Shown here: positions 56,496-64,000 of the stretch, piece after piece
How the letters are laid out: each line of letters starts with the position of its first letter
How positions within the stretch are numbered: the stretch's first letter is position 1
NCBI GenBank assembly: GCA_033239525.1
Contig: BSYO01000006.1
Span: 13,655,319 to 13,719,318, forward strand
From: Nepenthes gracilis
Taxonomy: Eukaryota > Streptophyta > Magnoliopsida > Caryophyllales > Nepenthaceae
Length of the DNA stretch: 64,000 bases
Direction of reading: 5' to 3'
Translations under genes and position numbers: made by a program
The notes under the pieces: model-generated
Databases searched by the model: none
Told to the model about the DNA's origin: nothing
Seen by the model: the letters and a program-made list of their open reading frames with translations, nothing else

Positions 56496-56518
56496 CGATG
56501 GTTGGCATCAATAACAAC

Positions 56519-57087
56519 CAAATTAGCATCCAAAGGAACCTTATGGTTGGCATCAGAAGCCTCTTGTTCAGAGGTAGAATTCACAGCATGCCCAAGATTC
56601 AAACACAGAGCATTGTCACCAGCATGATGGCCATCCAAAGATAAGGGATTCCCACTGCCTGCCAAGGAGTCACCAGGGGTCAAGTTCTTAGAGGCAACAT
56701 CCTGTTGAGCAGGCATGTTCTTTCTGGAGCTCTTATGGTTAGCTGAGCGACTATTAACATGATGCACTCGCTTCCACTGATAATCAACCACAACATCAAC
56801 AGCCATGGCTGTTTCTTTATCACCAGATTGAACCCTGATTTTTGTAGGAAGAGGAGCATTTTTACTCACTTCAACACATATCCGTGCGAAGTGCACTCGT
56901 TCCATACGGGCTGTGCTCGAGTCTAAGTGAAGGGGTTTGCCGACCCCACTTGCATCCAGCTTAGACCCAAGGGGGTCCAGTATTCGATCGGGACGTGGAA
57001 AAGAGTAATCCAAACTGGAATTGTTTGGTGAGCGTCCTTAGACAACTCCATACCAGGCAGCCATCGTTTAAGGAAGATGGGTTTCTT
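56519..57087 (-). pseudogene. LINE ORF1, DUF4283 C-terminal half and linker
   Basis: Minus frame: VGKPLHLDSSTARMERVHFA, VEVSKNAPLPTKIRVQSGD, VVVDYQWKRVHHVNSRSANH, then a long polar linker ending DANLVVIDA at the left insertion. The knuckle position reads WKRVHHVNSRSANHK with no Cys, so it is lost or frameshifted. Continuous with 58564-59397 upstream across the insertion 57088-58545. Confidence 0.8.
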
Positions 57088-57339
57088 TTTTTTTTTTGGT
57101 AAGTAATTAAATGCATTAAATTGAATGAAAATTTACAAAAGGATATTCTAACTCCAAGTGTTTTGCCAACTTAGAATTAGAACAAAGAGCTAGGGCATAC
57201 CCCGTGCATCATCATGAACCGAATCATGAACCAAGCGAAACAACAATTAGATGTACATCATCTAAACCCGCCACTTAGATCCCGGCCCACCTAGACCAAA
57301 TAACTAAAACAGGCAAAATCTCAAATTTATGTAAAACCG

Positions 57340-57900
57340 CTTCCCCTTAACCCAAGCAAAGGGCGAGACAAGCAAAATGCACTCCGGCAAAAATACACAC
57401 CAGCAAAATGCACTCCGAATTCAACTGACTCAATCCCACTCCGGTAAAAATGCACTCCGACAAAATGCACTCCGGAAAATTGCACACCGGAATCAACTGA
57501 CTCAATCCCACTCTGTCCCTTTAACGAAACATGCATAAATTACTCCGTCCTCCTCACCACCACCAGAAGAACAGCTAACCAAATCAGCATCAAGATTCCA
57601 CTGCCAGCATCATGGATCAGCCTACTATTCCTCACAATCCCACTCCGACAAAAATGCACTCCGGAAAATTGTACTCCGGATTCAAAAGACTCAGTCCCAC
57701 TCTGGCAAAAATGCACTCCTGGAAAATGCACTCTGGAAAATTGCACTCTGGAAAATTGCACTCCGGAATCAACTGACTCAATCCCACTCCGGCCTTTTAA
57801 CGAAATAGGCACTCTGGCTGCAAAGCCACTCCGGCCTCATCTCACGCATATCTACTCCGGCCGATGAGGGAACAAAAAACCACTCCGACCAAAAAGCGAA
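57340..57900 (-). repeat. CTCCGG/GGAGTG repeat field of 15-16-bp units
   Basis: In element sense the units are CCGGAGTGCATTTTG, mostly 15-16 bp, mixed with GGAGTGGGATTGAGTCAGTT units. One minus frame gives SGVQFSRVQFSRVHFPGVHF by chance of the 15-bp period, but the 16-bp units shift the frame, so it is not a protein repeat. Confidence 0.85.
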
Positions 57901-58090
57901 TAATTTACTCCGTCCTCCTCACCACCACCAGAGGAACAGCAAACCAAATTAGCATCAAGATTCCACTGCCAGCATCATGGATCATCCTGCTTTTCTTCAC
58001 AAAAACATCACAGTGGATCCAGCACACAAAGAAGGCTGATCTCCAACCGAAACAAAACCATCCAGTTTCCAACATATGCAAATGGATGAA

Positions 58091-58545
58091 TTAACAAAAC
58101 TTACGGAGGCCCTCCACAAGACCATCCAAATCGCTAAATTGATCTGACAGAAAGGTCGTGTTCCATTTTAACATGACTTTTAGAGAGTCAAATATAATCA
58201 ACCTTCGATCAGGAGCTAGGGAGTCAATGTGAGGTTTTGAGGAATTGGTAGTCACAAACAAGTGGAGGACTTCTAAGTAAGCACTCGATGGACAATTTAG
58301 GAAATCCTCCTCCAATGGAACGGAGGATCTGAATAAATTTTTTGTAACCTCGACATATCAGACCAACATGAATTGAGGAAATCAAACAAAAAATCACGAT
58401 GATCCATGGAGATGGACTTAAAGTGCAGCTGAGAAGCATTCTCAGCAAGTAAGCATCGAAGGGCATAATGCATAGGATCTTTGGCTATAACCTCATCAGT
58501 CCATTCCTCGGAGGACTGTGAACTAGAATCGTCGGGGTCACTCTC
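58091..58545 (-). pseudogene. LINE ORF1 FLNSCW region (best-preserved copy)
   Basis: Element-sense order: ESDPDDSSSQSSEEWTDEV, AKDPMHYALRCLLAENASQL, FDFLNSCWSDMSRLQ, a frame change near 58310, SSAYLEVLHLFVTTNSSKPH, IDSLAPDRRLIIFDSLKVML and DLDGLVEGLRKFC followed by a stop. It lines up with 42690-44036 and 18736/35500. About 140 residues are conserved between copies of otherwise very different age. No known domain comes to mind. Together with the tail 0.5 kb away it forms a complete minimal derivative. Confidence 0.8.
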
Positions 58546-58563
58546 AAGGAAGATGGGTTTCTT

Positions 58564-59397
58564 GCCAAATGCCCAGGGGCCTTTAGACAAACAAAGGTTC
58601 AATTGTTTTTCAGATGCAAAATGAAAGAAGAAGAAGTCATTTTCATTTGCAGCAACATGATTAAGCCCAAATCTAGCCCAAATTTTGCGGGCAATGTTGT
58701 TAACTGCCAGAAAGTGTAAAGGGGTTTCGTAGAAGTAACCAACAAGCGTAGTGCCCCATACTTCCTAGCTTTGCTGAATGACCTCAGCAGGAGGAGATAT
58801 GGAGACAACATCCCCATCTGAAGATTGAGGGGGACAAAATTTAAGTAAAGGACAAAGACTAACTCCATATCTACCCAGGAGGACGTGGGAATTGAAAGAG
58901 CCACACCTGAAATGATTTGTGAAGAGTTTGGCACATTCCCAATATCAGCAGCGATTTCGCTCTTGGCTTTACCAGAAGATGAAATCAAGAAGGTCAGATT
59001 TGCAACAGTAGCAGACGCTTCAGGATTAGAAGGCATAGGCCCCTGACCTTCCGCGCACCCAAATTGCGTCGCGTTCAAACACCGTTCTGCATGCCCTACA
59101 TATGAATCGAGGGGAGAGGGAGATGGCAGCATGCGGGAGTTGCAAAGGTCCAAAGGCTTCAGACTCGCAAAGAATGAGGCATTGGGCCCAGGGGACGGGA
59201 GTAGGGCGCCCCTTGCAAAGGAGGGAAGGAGGGAGAAGGTAGATCGACAGCAGATAAAATCGACGTTGACGAAGAGGGATTTGGGGACGGAGAAGGAAAG
59301 GAGGCCTTGGAGGGACTCGACGACACCAATAGGGGGCCGTCCATGGCCAGCGCTGGTGGCAGCGAGAGCCAGCCAAGAGACGCTGATCAGATTTCAA
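58564..59397 (-). pseudogene. LINE ORF1 N-terminus and first half of DUF4283
   Basis: Minus frames: an S/P-rich N-terminus (SSPSKASFPSPSPNPSSSTS), a linker, then VGYFYETPLHFLAVNNIARK, IWARFGLNHVAANENDFFFF and NLCLSKGPWAFGKKPIFL, continuing after the insertion at 57087. Frame changes occur near 59030 and 58740. The 5' hairpin lies upstream at 59415-59438. Confidence 0.8.
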
Positions 59398-59414
59398 TTT
59401 TGAAATTTGAAAGT

Positions 59415-59438
59415 AGAGAGAAGGGAGAGCTTCTCTCT
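59415..59438 (-). promoter_or_regulatory. Conserved 5'-terminal hairpin
   Basis: AGAGAGAAG (59415-59423) and CTTCTCTCT (59430-59438), nine perfect pairs; the loop in element sense is CTCTCC. It is followed in element sense by TACTTTCAAATTTCAAAATTG. Confidence 0.8.
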
Positions 59439-59446
59439 CTAGAGCT

Positions 59447-60014
59447 TCACTCTTCTCTCCCAGACCAGACCAAATGAGGGATACTCCATCTTGTCAGAAT
59501 GGACCTGTAGCTATACGTCCTGTCTACAGGAATATTTTCCAGTTTGCACCGAACCACAGAATGTATGGTTTCTTTTTGGGATTCATTTTGAGGCAATGAG
59601 TTTTTGAAAATGTGATGGTTTCTTTCTTTCCAAATATAGTAAACTGAGGTAGTACTTACCAAAAAAAAAGTAAACTGAGGCAGGCAACAAGGGTGAGGCG
59701 GAATGAGAGTGCTTTGAGGTTTTTACCTTTCCATATGTTAGTAGCCCACATAACGTTGGAATGCCAATCTGGATAAGGCCAACTCATCCCAGCCTTATGG
59801 TGCATCATCCGCCAAACAGCCGAAGAGAATGGGCAAGCAAAAAAGAGGTGGTCGTGACTTTCAGATCCGTTGGTACATAGGATACAGGATGCAAGTTGTT
59901 GGATGAAAGTACTCACTCTATCTAGAGTGCTAAGTCTCTGGCGAATAGCCAGCCACAGTATAAAGGCATGTGCCGGAATGTACTTAGGGCTCCAGACAAG
60001 GTTGAACCAAGCCA
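59447..60014 (-). pseudogene. LINE ORF2 C-terminus, downstream of the solo LTR
   Basis: Minus frame AWFNLVWSPKYIPAHAFILW, zf-RVT ligands CILCTNGSESHDHLFFAC complete, SFRLTLV, then after a 20-bp micro-insertion VYYIWKERNHHIFKNSLPQN and a stop at 59447. Joined to 62677-63485 once the LTR and one TSD are removed (ESKEKVAWFNL in frame). It ends against the 5' end of another LINE. Confidence 0.88.
59650..59669 (+). mobile_element. 20-bp tail-only LINE micro-insertion
   Basis: TAGTACTTACC plus A9 sits between two copies of GTAAACTGAGG (59639-59649 and 59670-59680), possibly 12 bp with the preceding A. TACTTACC and poly(A) are the family terminus. It interrupts ORF2 coding of the host LINE and shifts its frame. 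Confidence 0.9.
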
Positions 60015-60119
60015 CCTTTTGTAACGACCCAAAATTTTAATAAGAAAATTTTACCCATCAAGTCCGGTCAACGCACGTTGATCGAAAAACGAAATAAGAA
60101 AACGTCAGGATTTCATTAG

Positions 60120-61850
60120 TGAAATTTTAGTCCGGATTTCTAAATGAAAAAGACGACCGGATTTCCAGGGTAAAATGAAGTCCGGATTTTTTTTCTTAAT
60201 AAAATGAAGTCCGGATTTCCCTTGGTTAAAAGAACTCCGGATTTCCCTTAGTAAACAGAAGTCCGGATTTCGTTGAGAGATGAAGTCCGGATTTCCCATG
60301 GTAAAAGAATTCGGATTTTCAAATAAAAACGAGTCCGATTTGTTGAAAGAAAGACACTCCGGATTTCCGGAAGTAAAAGCGAGTCCGGATTTTGTTTGAA
60401 GGAGTCCGTCACATTAAGGAAGAATATTGGGAAGGAGCAACCATGAATATCAACTGTTCCCGAGAAGTGTTGGAAAATGAAATTCATAAATAACCCTCTT
60501 TGGAAAATGTAAGATCACCCTTAGAAAATGTACAACCATAAATGATACCCTTGGAAATAGAAAAAAATTATAAATGAGGGCCACCAAAACCTAGGGCTAT
60601 AAATAAGGGCCTAAGAGTCTCAAGAAGAGGCACCACTTGAAACCCTCCTAAAGAAGAAGACTGAAAGCTAAGGAAAAAGTAAAAAAGAACTCAGGCAAGA
60701 TACTCACCCCTATTTATAAACTTCATGTTTTATTTATGTTGCTATAAAATTATATGAAATTCTGTATAAGTATGCTTTTACTGTTCACACTGAAATGCTT
60801 GTTTAAAGGAAATTCTGTTATACATGATGTTGGATTTCTATTATGATTTACTGCCAATGATTATGAACTTTACCCAATGCATGTTTACGAAAAGAAACTT
60901 TAGGCCTTAAGATGAATCATGAATTTCTGCTACTGTATTCTGTTTCTATGGTAAAAGACCTCCGGCATTTGTATTCCATCCAGTTTAAATAAGGAACTCC
61001 GTCCAAGAACTCCGGCCTTTTTATGAATAATGTGCTCCGTCCCATTGTGAAAATTATGCCGCCTTCTATTTAAAAAGAACTCCGCCTACTGTAGAAAAAG
61101 AGAACTCCGGCCTTTACGTTTTTAAAAGTACTCCGTTCCTTTGTTGTAAAATGAACTCCGGCTTATGAACTTCGTATTTTATGAGCTTCGGACTTTAACA
61201 AAAGCACTCGGATCTTAGAGCTCTGATTTTATAAGAAAGTGAACTCCAGATTTATGAACTTGATTTCAGAACTTGGCCTTCGCTTTAAAAAAGAACTTCG
61301 AAATTTAATAAATAAGACTCATCCTTTTATTGAAAAGAACTTCGGATATTGAACTTCGGAAAAGACACTCCGGATTTCAAAGAAAAGACACTCCGGATTT
61401 TCAAAGAAAAGACACTCCGGATTTTAAAGCAAAGACCCTCCGGATTTTAAAGAAAAGACCCTTCGGATTTTTTTTAAGAAAAGGCACTCTGGTTGTAACA
61501 CTCCGGATTGTAAAGAAAAGACACTCCGGTTTAAGCACTCCGAATTTCGAAAGAAAAGTCCTCCGTCCATTTTAAAATAAGCACTCCGTCCCTTTTGAAA
61601 AGAAAGCCACTCCGTCCTTTAAGAAAAAGAACTTCGGACTTTTGTACTCCGTCTTTTTAAGAAAAGAACTTCAGATTTTGTACTCTGTCCTTTATAAAGA
61701 ACTCCGATTTTTGATAATCTTTGAATTTAAGAAACGAACTCCGGCTCTGATTAAAGAAATGAACTCCGGCTTTTGCATGAAATGAACTCCAGGTTCTGCA
61801 TGTAATGAACTCCGGCCCTCTTCATGAAATGAATTTCGGCCTATGAAGAA
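60120..61850 (+). repeat. CTCCGG/GTCCGG repeat fields inside the LTR
   Basis: First field 60120-60420: about nine units of AGTCCGGATTTC. Second field 60960-61850: about forty units with cores ACTCCGG and ACTCCGTC; its most regular part, 61363-61470, has about 23-24-bp units of the type GACACTCCGGATTTTAAAG. The core is the complement of the LINE-sense CCGGAGTG fields. Confidence 0.85.
60567..60607 (+). promoter_or_regulatory. Duplicated TATA box of the LTR
   Basis: TATAAATGAGGGCC and, about 29 bp downstream, TATAAATAAGGGCC (core 60598-60605). The second is the better TATA match. This sets LTR orientation to plus and implies U3 of about 0.6 kb and a very long R-U5. Confidence 0.6.
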
Positions 61851-62566
61851 CATGAAAAATGACATACGGACAGCAAGTGGAACTTATGACTTTTGAACTT
61901 TGATGATTGGCCAATAAAGAACATGAACCAAGAACCGAGTTTCCATTAAACTTGTCAAGTTAAAGATGGATGAAGGATATTGGAGTGACACTCGAGGATG
62001 CCTCCTGGGCCACGGGAGGGGACCTTTTGGTGGCATAAGAACTATGGACTATGGCCCCGTATGCCGGGTTAAAGGCATTACCTCCCACCCCGGGGAGCAT
62101 AATGAGGGGATACGGCTTTAGGTTGTGGGGTAGCACACAACCGGTCCTCGATGTTGTCCGCTCCCGTCTGGTCCCTAAAGATGATATGAATTCCGAATGA
62201 TTTTGATAAAGACAAAATGAAAGAACATGATCTAGAGAAGAAACGATATGATGATTTTTATTATGTATATTATGATCTATAATTTGATTATATGAATGCT
62301 TGTGTTTTCTGCATGTGAGTATCCTACTGGGCTTTGTAAGCTCATTATTGCAAATTTTCAGATGACAAGCTTATGGAGGACGAAGTTGAGTAGAGTCCTA
62401 TGGTGTAGCTGAAAGTTTAAGCTTGCTGGAGTAGATTTTGGAGTTTTATTTATTTTGTTTTGAGGAAATTTGTAATGATAATTCCGCTGCTTATGAATGT
62501 TAGATTGTTTCCGTGATATTTTGGGATTTATGAAATTATTAATCTTTAGAATGCATCTCAGGTTTG

Positions 62567-62572
62567 AATAAA
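62567..62572 (+). terminator. Possible LTR polyadenylation signal
   Basis: AATAAA about 100 bp before the LTR end; AATAAAA also at about 62651. Assignment rests on position only. Confidence 0.4.
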
Positions 62573-62676
62573 GAAAAGAAAAATTTTTATGTTCACCCTT
62601 TTTATCTCTTATTTGTAAGAACTTTGGATTTGACGACGGCTTTTGATGGTAATAAAAGTCGGGTCGTCACACCTTT

Positions 62677-63485
62677 TCTTTAGACTCTTGGAATAGCCCA
62701 TAAGTAGATTTAGTCGAGAAAACTCCACTGCTGTCTTCACACCATTTTACCACATCTCTATAGGAGGAATCAGGGTTGTAAGGTGGCATGCTTTCAACAA
62801 TGTATGCAACCTCCTTATCAAACGGATTTGGCCACATCCATTTTCCAATATTGATGATATCCATGACTTTTGCGTCACTGGGCAATCCTATTATGCACCT
62901 GACTCTATCATTGAACGATCACAGAGAGGTCCAAGAGGATGCCAAAAATCCAGCCATAAGAATCTGTCAACTCTATTACCAATATGATAGCGAATCTTGG
63001 GGCGAAGAATAGTACGAAGTTTCATGAGTTTTTTCGAACTCCAAGGAGTTGAATCAGAGATTTTTATGATCTAGATGCACCTATCTTTGAAATGATAAGC
63101 ATAACACCAAGAAACCCAAACAGAGGCCGGGTCCTTTGTGATGATCCTCTAAAGATGGTGACTCAACAAGGCTTTATTAGATGCTATAATGTTTTTTATG
63201 CCTAATCCTCCTTCCTCTTTAGACGTACAAACATCTTTCCAGGCAACCTTAGCTATATAATTCCCATCAGTGGAACCATGCCACGGAAAGCAGCGGATGG
63301 ACCTATCCGTACTTTTCTGTATGGTTTTTGGAATGATGAACAAAGAGGCCCAGTAATTGTGGATTGTCGAAAGGATGGATCAAATAAGCTAAAGCCGCCC
63401 ACCAAAAGAAAGCCATCTAGTCCTCCACGAGGAAATTCTCTGATGTACTTTATCGAGGAGAGGTTTGCAATCTGGGATGGATAAT
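62677..63485 (-). pseudogene. LINE ORF2 relic, RT thumb to pre-zf-RVT region, upstream of the LTR
   Basis: Minus frames: IANLSSIKYIREFPRGG region, MFIIPKTIQKSTDRSIRCFP, IAKVAWKDVCTSKEEGGLGI, then LPSDAKVMDIINIGKWMWPN and SSGVFSTKSTYGLFQESKEK running into the LTR site. Several frame changes. Matches IFILPKSILKDIECILRRFL and KVAWYDICYPKNEGGLGIKN of the 24276-32926 LINE. The 5' side is cut near 63485. Confidence 0.82.
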
Positions 63486-64000
63486 TTCTCACACACGCTC
63501 ATCCGCACCCTGCCCCCCTCAAAAAGAAAAAATCTGTGTGCTTGTCGGTGAATCTTTACTCTGGTTGCTCTGGTCCGCTGGGTTGATCAGCGGCTGATTA
63601 TGGGGGTTGATCAGTTGATGCTTCCTTTATCTAGTGGGTTAGTATATGATGCTGAAGCTCTGCTTCTGGATGTGGTTGGCTATACATGATGAGTTGTGGT
63701 GATGTTGGGCTTTGATATTGACTTGCTGTTCTATTTCATGCTGGTTCTTTTTGCTGTTTCTCATAGCCATTCTACAGGGTTGAAGAGTAATGGCTGAGGA
63801 AATTTAGCAGATGCTGATGTAGATTTTTGCTTGGTAAATGTTTTGTGCTGCTGATGGCTTGCTCGGAAGTGGTATGGGAGGGTTTGCTGTGCTGCTGTTG
63901 AAGTCGGGAAAGTAGATTTTCAGTTTTGCTCCTCTGGTTTGCATCAAGCTTCTCGCATTGATGCTCCAGTTGTAGTTCTTGCTGAGCATATGGGACTTGA
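63486..64000 (+). other. CTG/TTG-rich non-coding sequence, LINE-family 3' region type
   Basis: After a short C-rich and A-rich junction (63490-63530), the sequence is rich in TGCTG, GATGCT and GTTGATC words like other plus-strand 3' regions. The window ends before any hairpin or tail. No coding domain. Confidence 0.5.

Larger units (their letters stand above)
52844..56504 (-). mobile_element. 5'-truncated LINE insertion, 3.66 kb, 14-bp TSD
   Basis: GCATCAATAACAAC flanks it at 52830-52843 and 56505-56518. The left edge is poly T, GGTAAGTC and the hairpin (ATTCCAAGTGTTTTTTCGACTTGGAAT) near 52902. A 2.7-kb CTG-rich 3' region (in element sense) leads to ORF2 coding at 55539-56495, ended by 5' truncation. 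ORF1 host coding continues on both sides. Confidence 0.93.
57088..58545 (-). mobile_element. ORF1-linker-only LINE derivative, 1.46 kb, 18-bp TSD
   Basis: AAGGAAGATGGGTTTCTT flanks it at 57070-57087 and 58546-58563. Element sense: FLNSCW-region coding (58545-58091), then directly a 3' region with GGAGTG repeats, GGGCATACCCCG, hairpin near 57151 and the GGTAAGTAATTAAATGC tail. Endonuclease, RT and zf-RVT are absent although the 3' end is intact, so the deletion pre-dates insertion. Confidence 0.93.
60020..62671 (+). mobile_element. Solo LTR, 2652 bp, 5-bp TSD CCTTT
   Basis: It begins TGTAACGACCC and ends GGGTCGTCACA (TG...CA with an 11-bp inverted terminal match, one mismatch), flanked by CCTTT at 60015-60019 and 62672-62676; the interrupted LINE frame is restored on removal. 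It has a TATA box near 60598, AATAAA near 62567, and a stretch CTACTGGGCTTTGTAAGCTC near 62325 of the kind seen in Ty3/gypsy LTRs, so I lean to that superfamily from recall. There is no internal region or second LTR: it arose by LTR-LTR recombination. Alternative: a DNA element with GTAACGACCC ends and a 7-bp ACCTTTT TSD. Confidence 0.82.

Noticed and set aside
57340..57900. Pentapeptide-repeat-like protein (SGVQF, SRVHF units) on the minus strand
   Set aside because: It arises from a 15-bp DNA repeat; adjacent 16-bp units shift the frame, and the stretch is the 3' region of a LINE derivative with TSDs.
58091..58110. GTAAGT just after the FLNSCW coding as a splice donor explaining the missing ORF2
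   Set aside because: A spliced retrocopy would lack the donor; here it is still present, and the sequence after it is ordinary 3' region.

Overview
The window looks like plant nuclear DNA, probably repeat-dense heterochromatin of a large seed-plant genome. The evidence is plant-type L1 (LINE) proteins with a DUF4283-type ORF1 domain, an APE-type endonuclease, a reverse transcriptase and a zf-RVT zinc-binding region, plus one plant-style solo LTR. I cannot name the species. I found no host protein gene, tRNA, rRNA or CRISPR array. Nearly everything is a nest of non-LTR retrotransposons inserted into one another. A 100-base N run (7557-7656) marks a scaffold gap.

The organising element is one LINE family. 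Its copies end in ...ACTTACTTACC plus poly(A), seen in antisense as T(n)GGTAAGTAAG. About two dozen such tails occur on both strands. Upstream of the tail lies a conserved module with up to three inverted repeats; the last is a 12-bp stem in the best copy. Several 5' ends share a 9-bp stem with a 6-nt loop. The best copy is the 8.65-kb minus-strand LINE at 24276-32926, flanked by a 13-bp target-site duplication (TSD). Its single long frame fuses DUF4283, endonuclease, RT and zf-RVT and is broken by one internal TAA and a C-terminal lesion. Between its coding end and its tail lie about 2.9 kb of 3' sequence.

Layout: 1-6925, a 505-bp near-identical duplication, a 1.7-kb insertion with 13-bp TSDs, and a minus-strand RT relic split by a plus insertion. 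6926-12670, nested minus elements, the gap, and a WRKY-site-like palindrome array at 11609-11744. 12672-18564, an ORF1-only plus element and CAG/CTG-rich 3'-region elements. 18565-35683, a relic of LINE ORF1 split by a 16-kb composite whose outer ends carry the TSD and which contains two related non-autonomous elements and the 8.65-kb LINE. 35684-44262, a plus LINE 5' part split by a 2.3-kb insertion, then ORF1 relics carrying a conserved FLNSCW region. 44263-52385, interleaved plus and minus elements rich in CCGGAGTG repeats. 52386-59445, one minus LINE ORF1 split by two TSD-flanked insertions. 59447-63485, a minus ORF2 relic split by a 20-bp micro-insertion and by a 2652-bp solo LTR.

How it works together: the coding LINEs would supply endonuclease and RT. 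Many copies keep only ORF1, or only 3' sequence, yet retain the family tail and sometimes the 5' hairpin, so they look like parasites mobilised in trans, comparable to mammalian HAL1 (ORF1-only half-LINEs). Their 3' regions carry at least three unrelated-looking degenerate repeat types with GCCG cores, and one of these also fills the solo LTR. The most noteworthy candidates are the ORF1-only derivatives, the conserved region between ORF1 and endonuclease, the paired terminal hairpins, and two tail-only micro-insertions.
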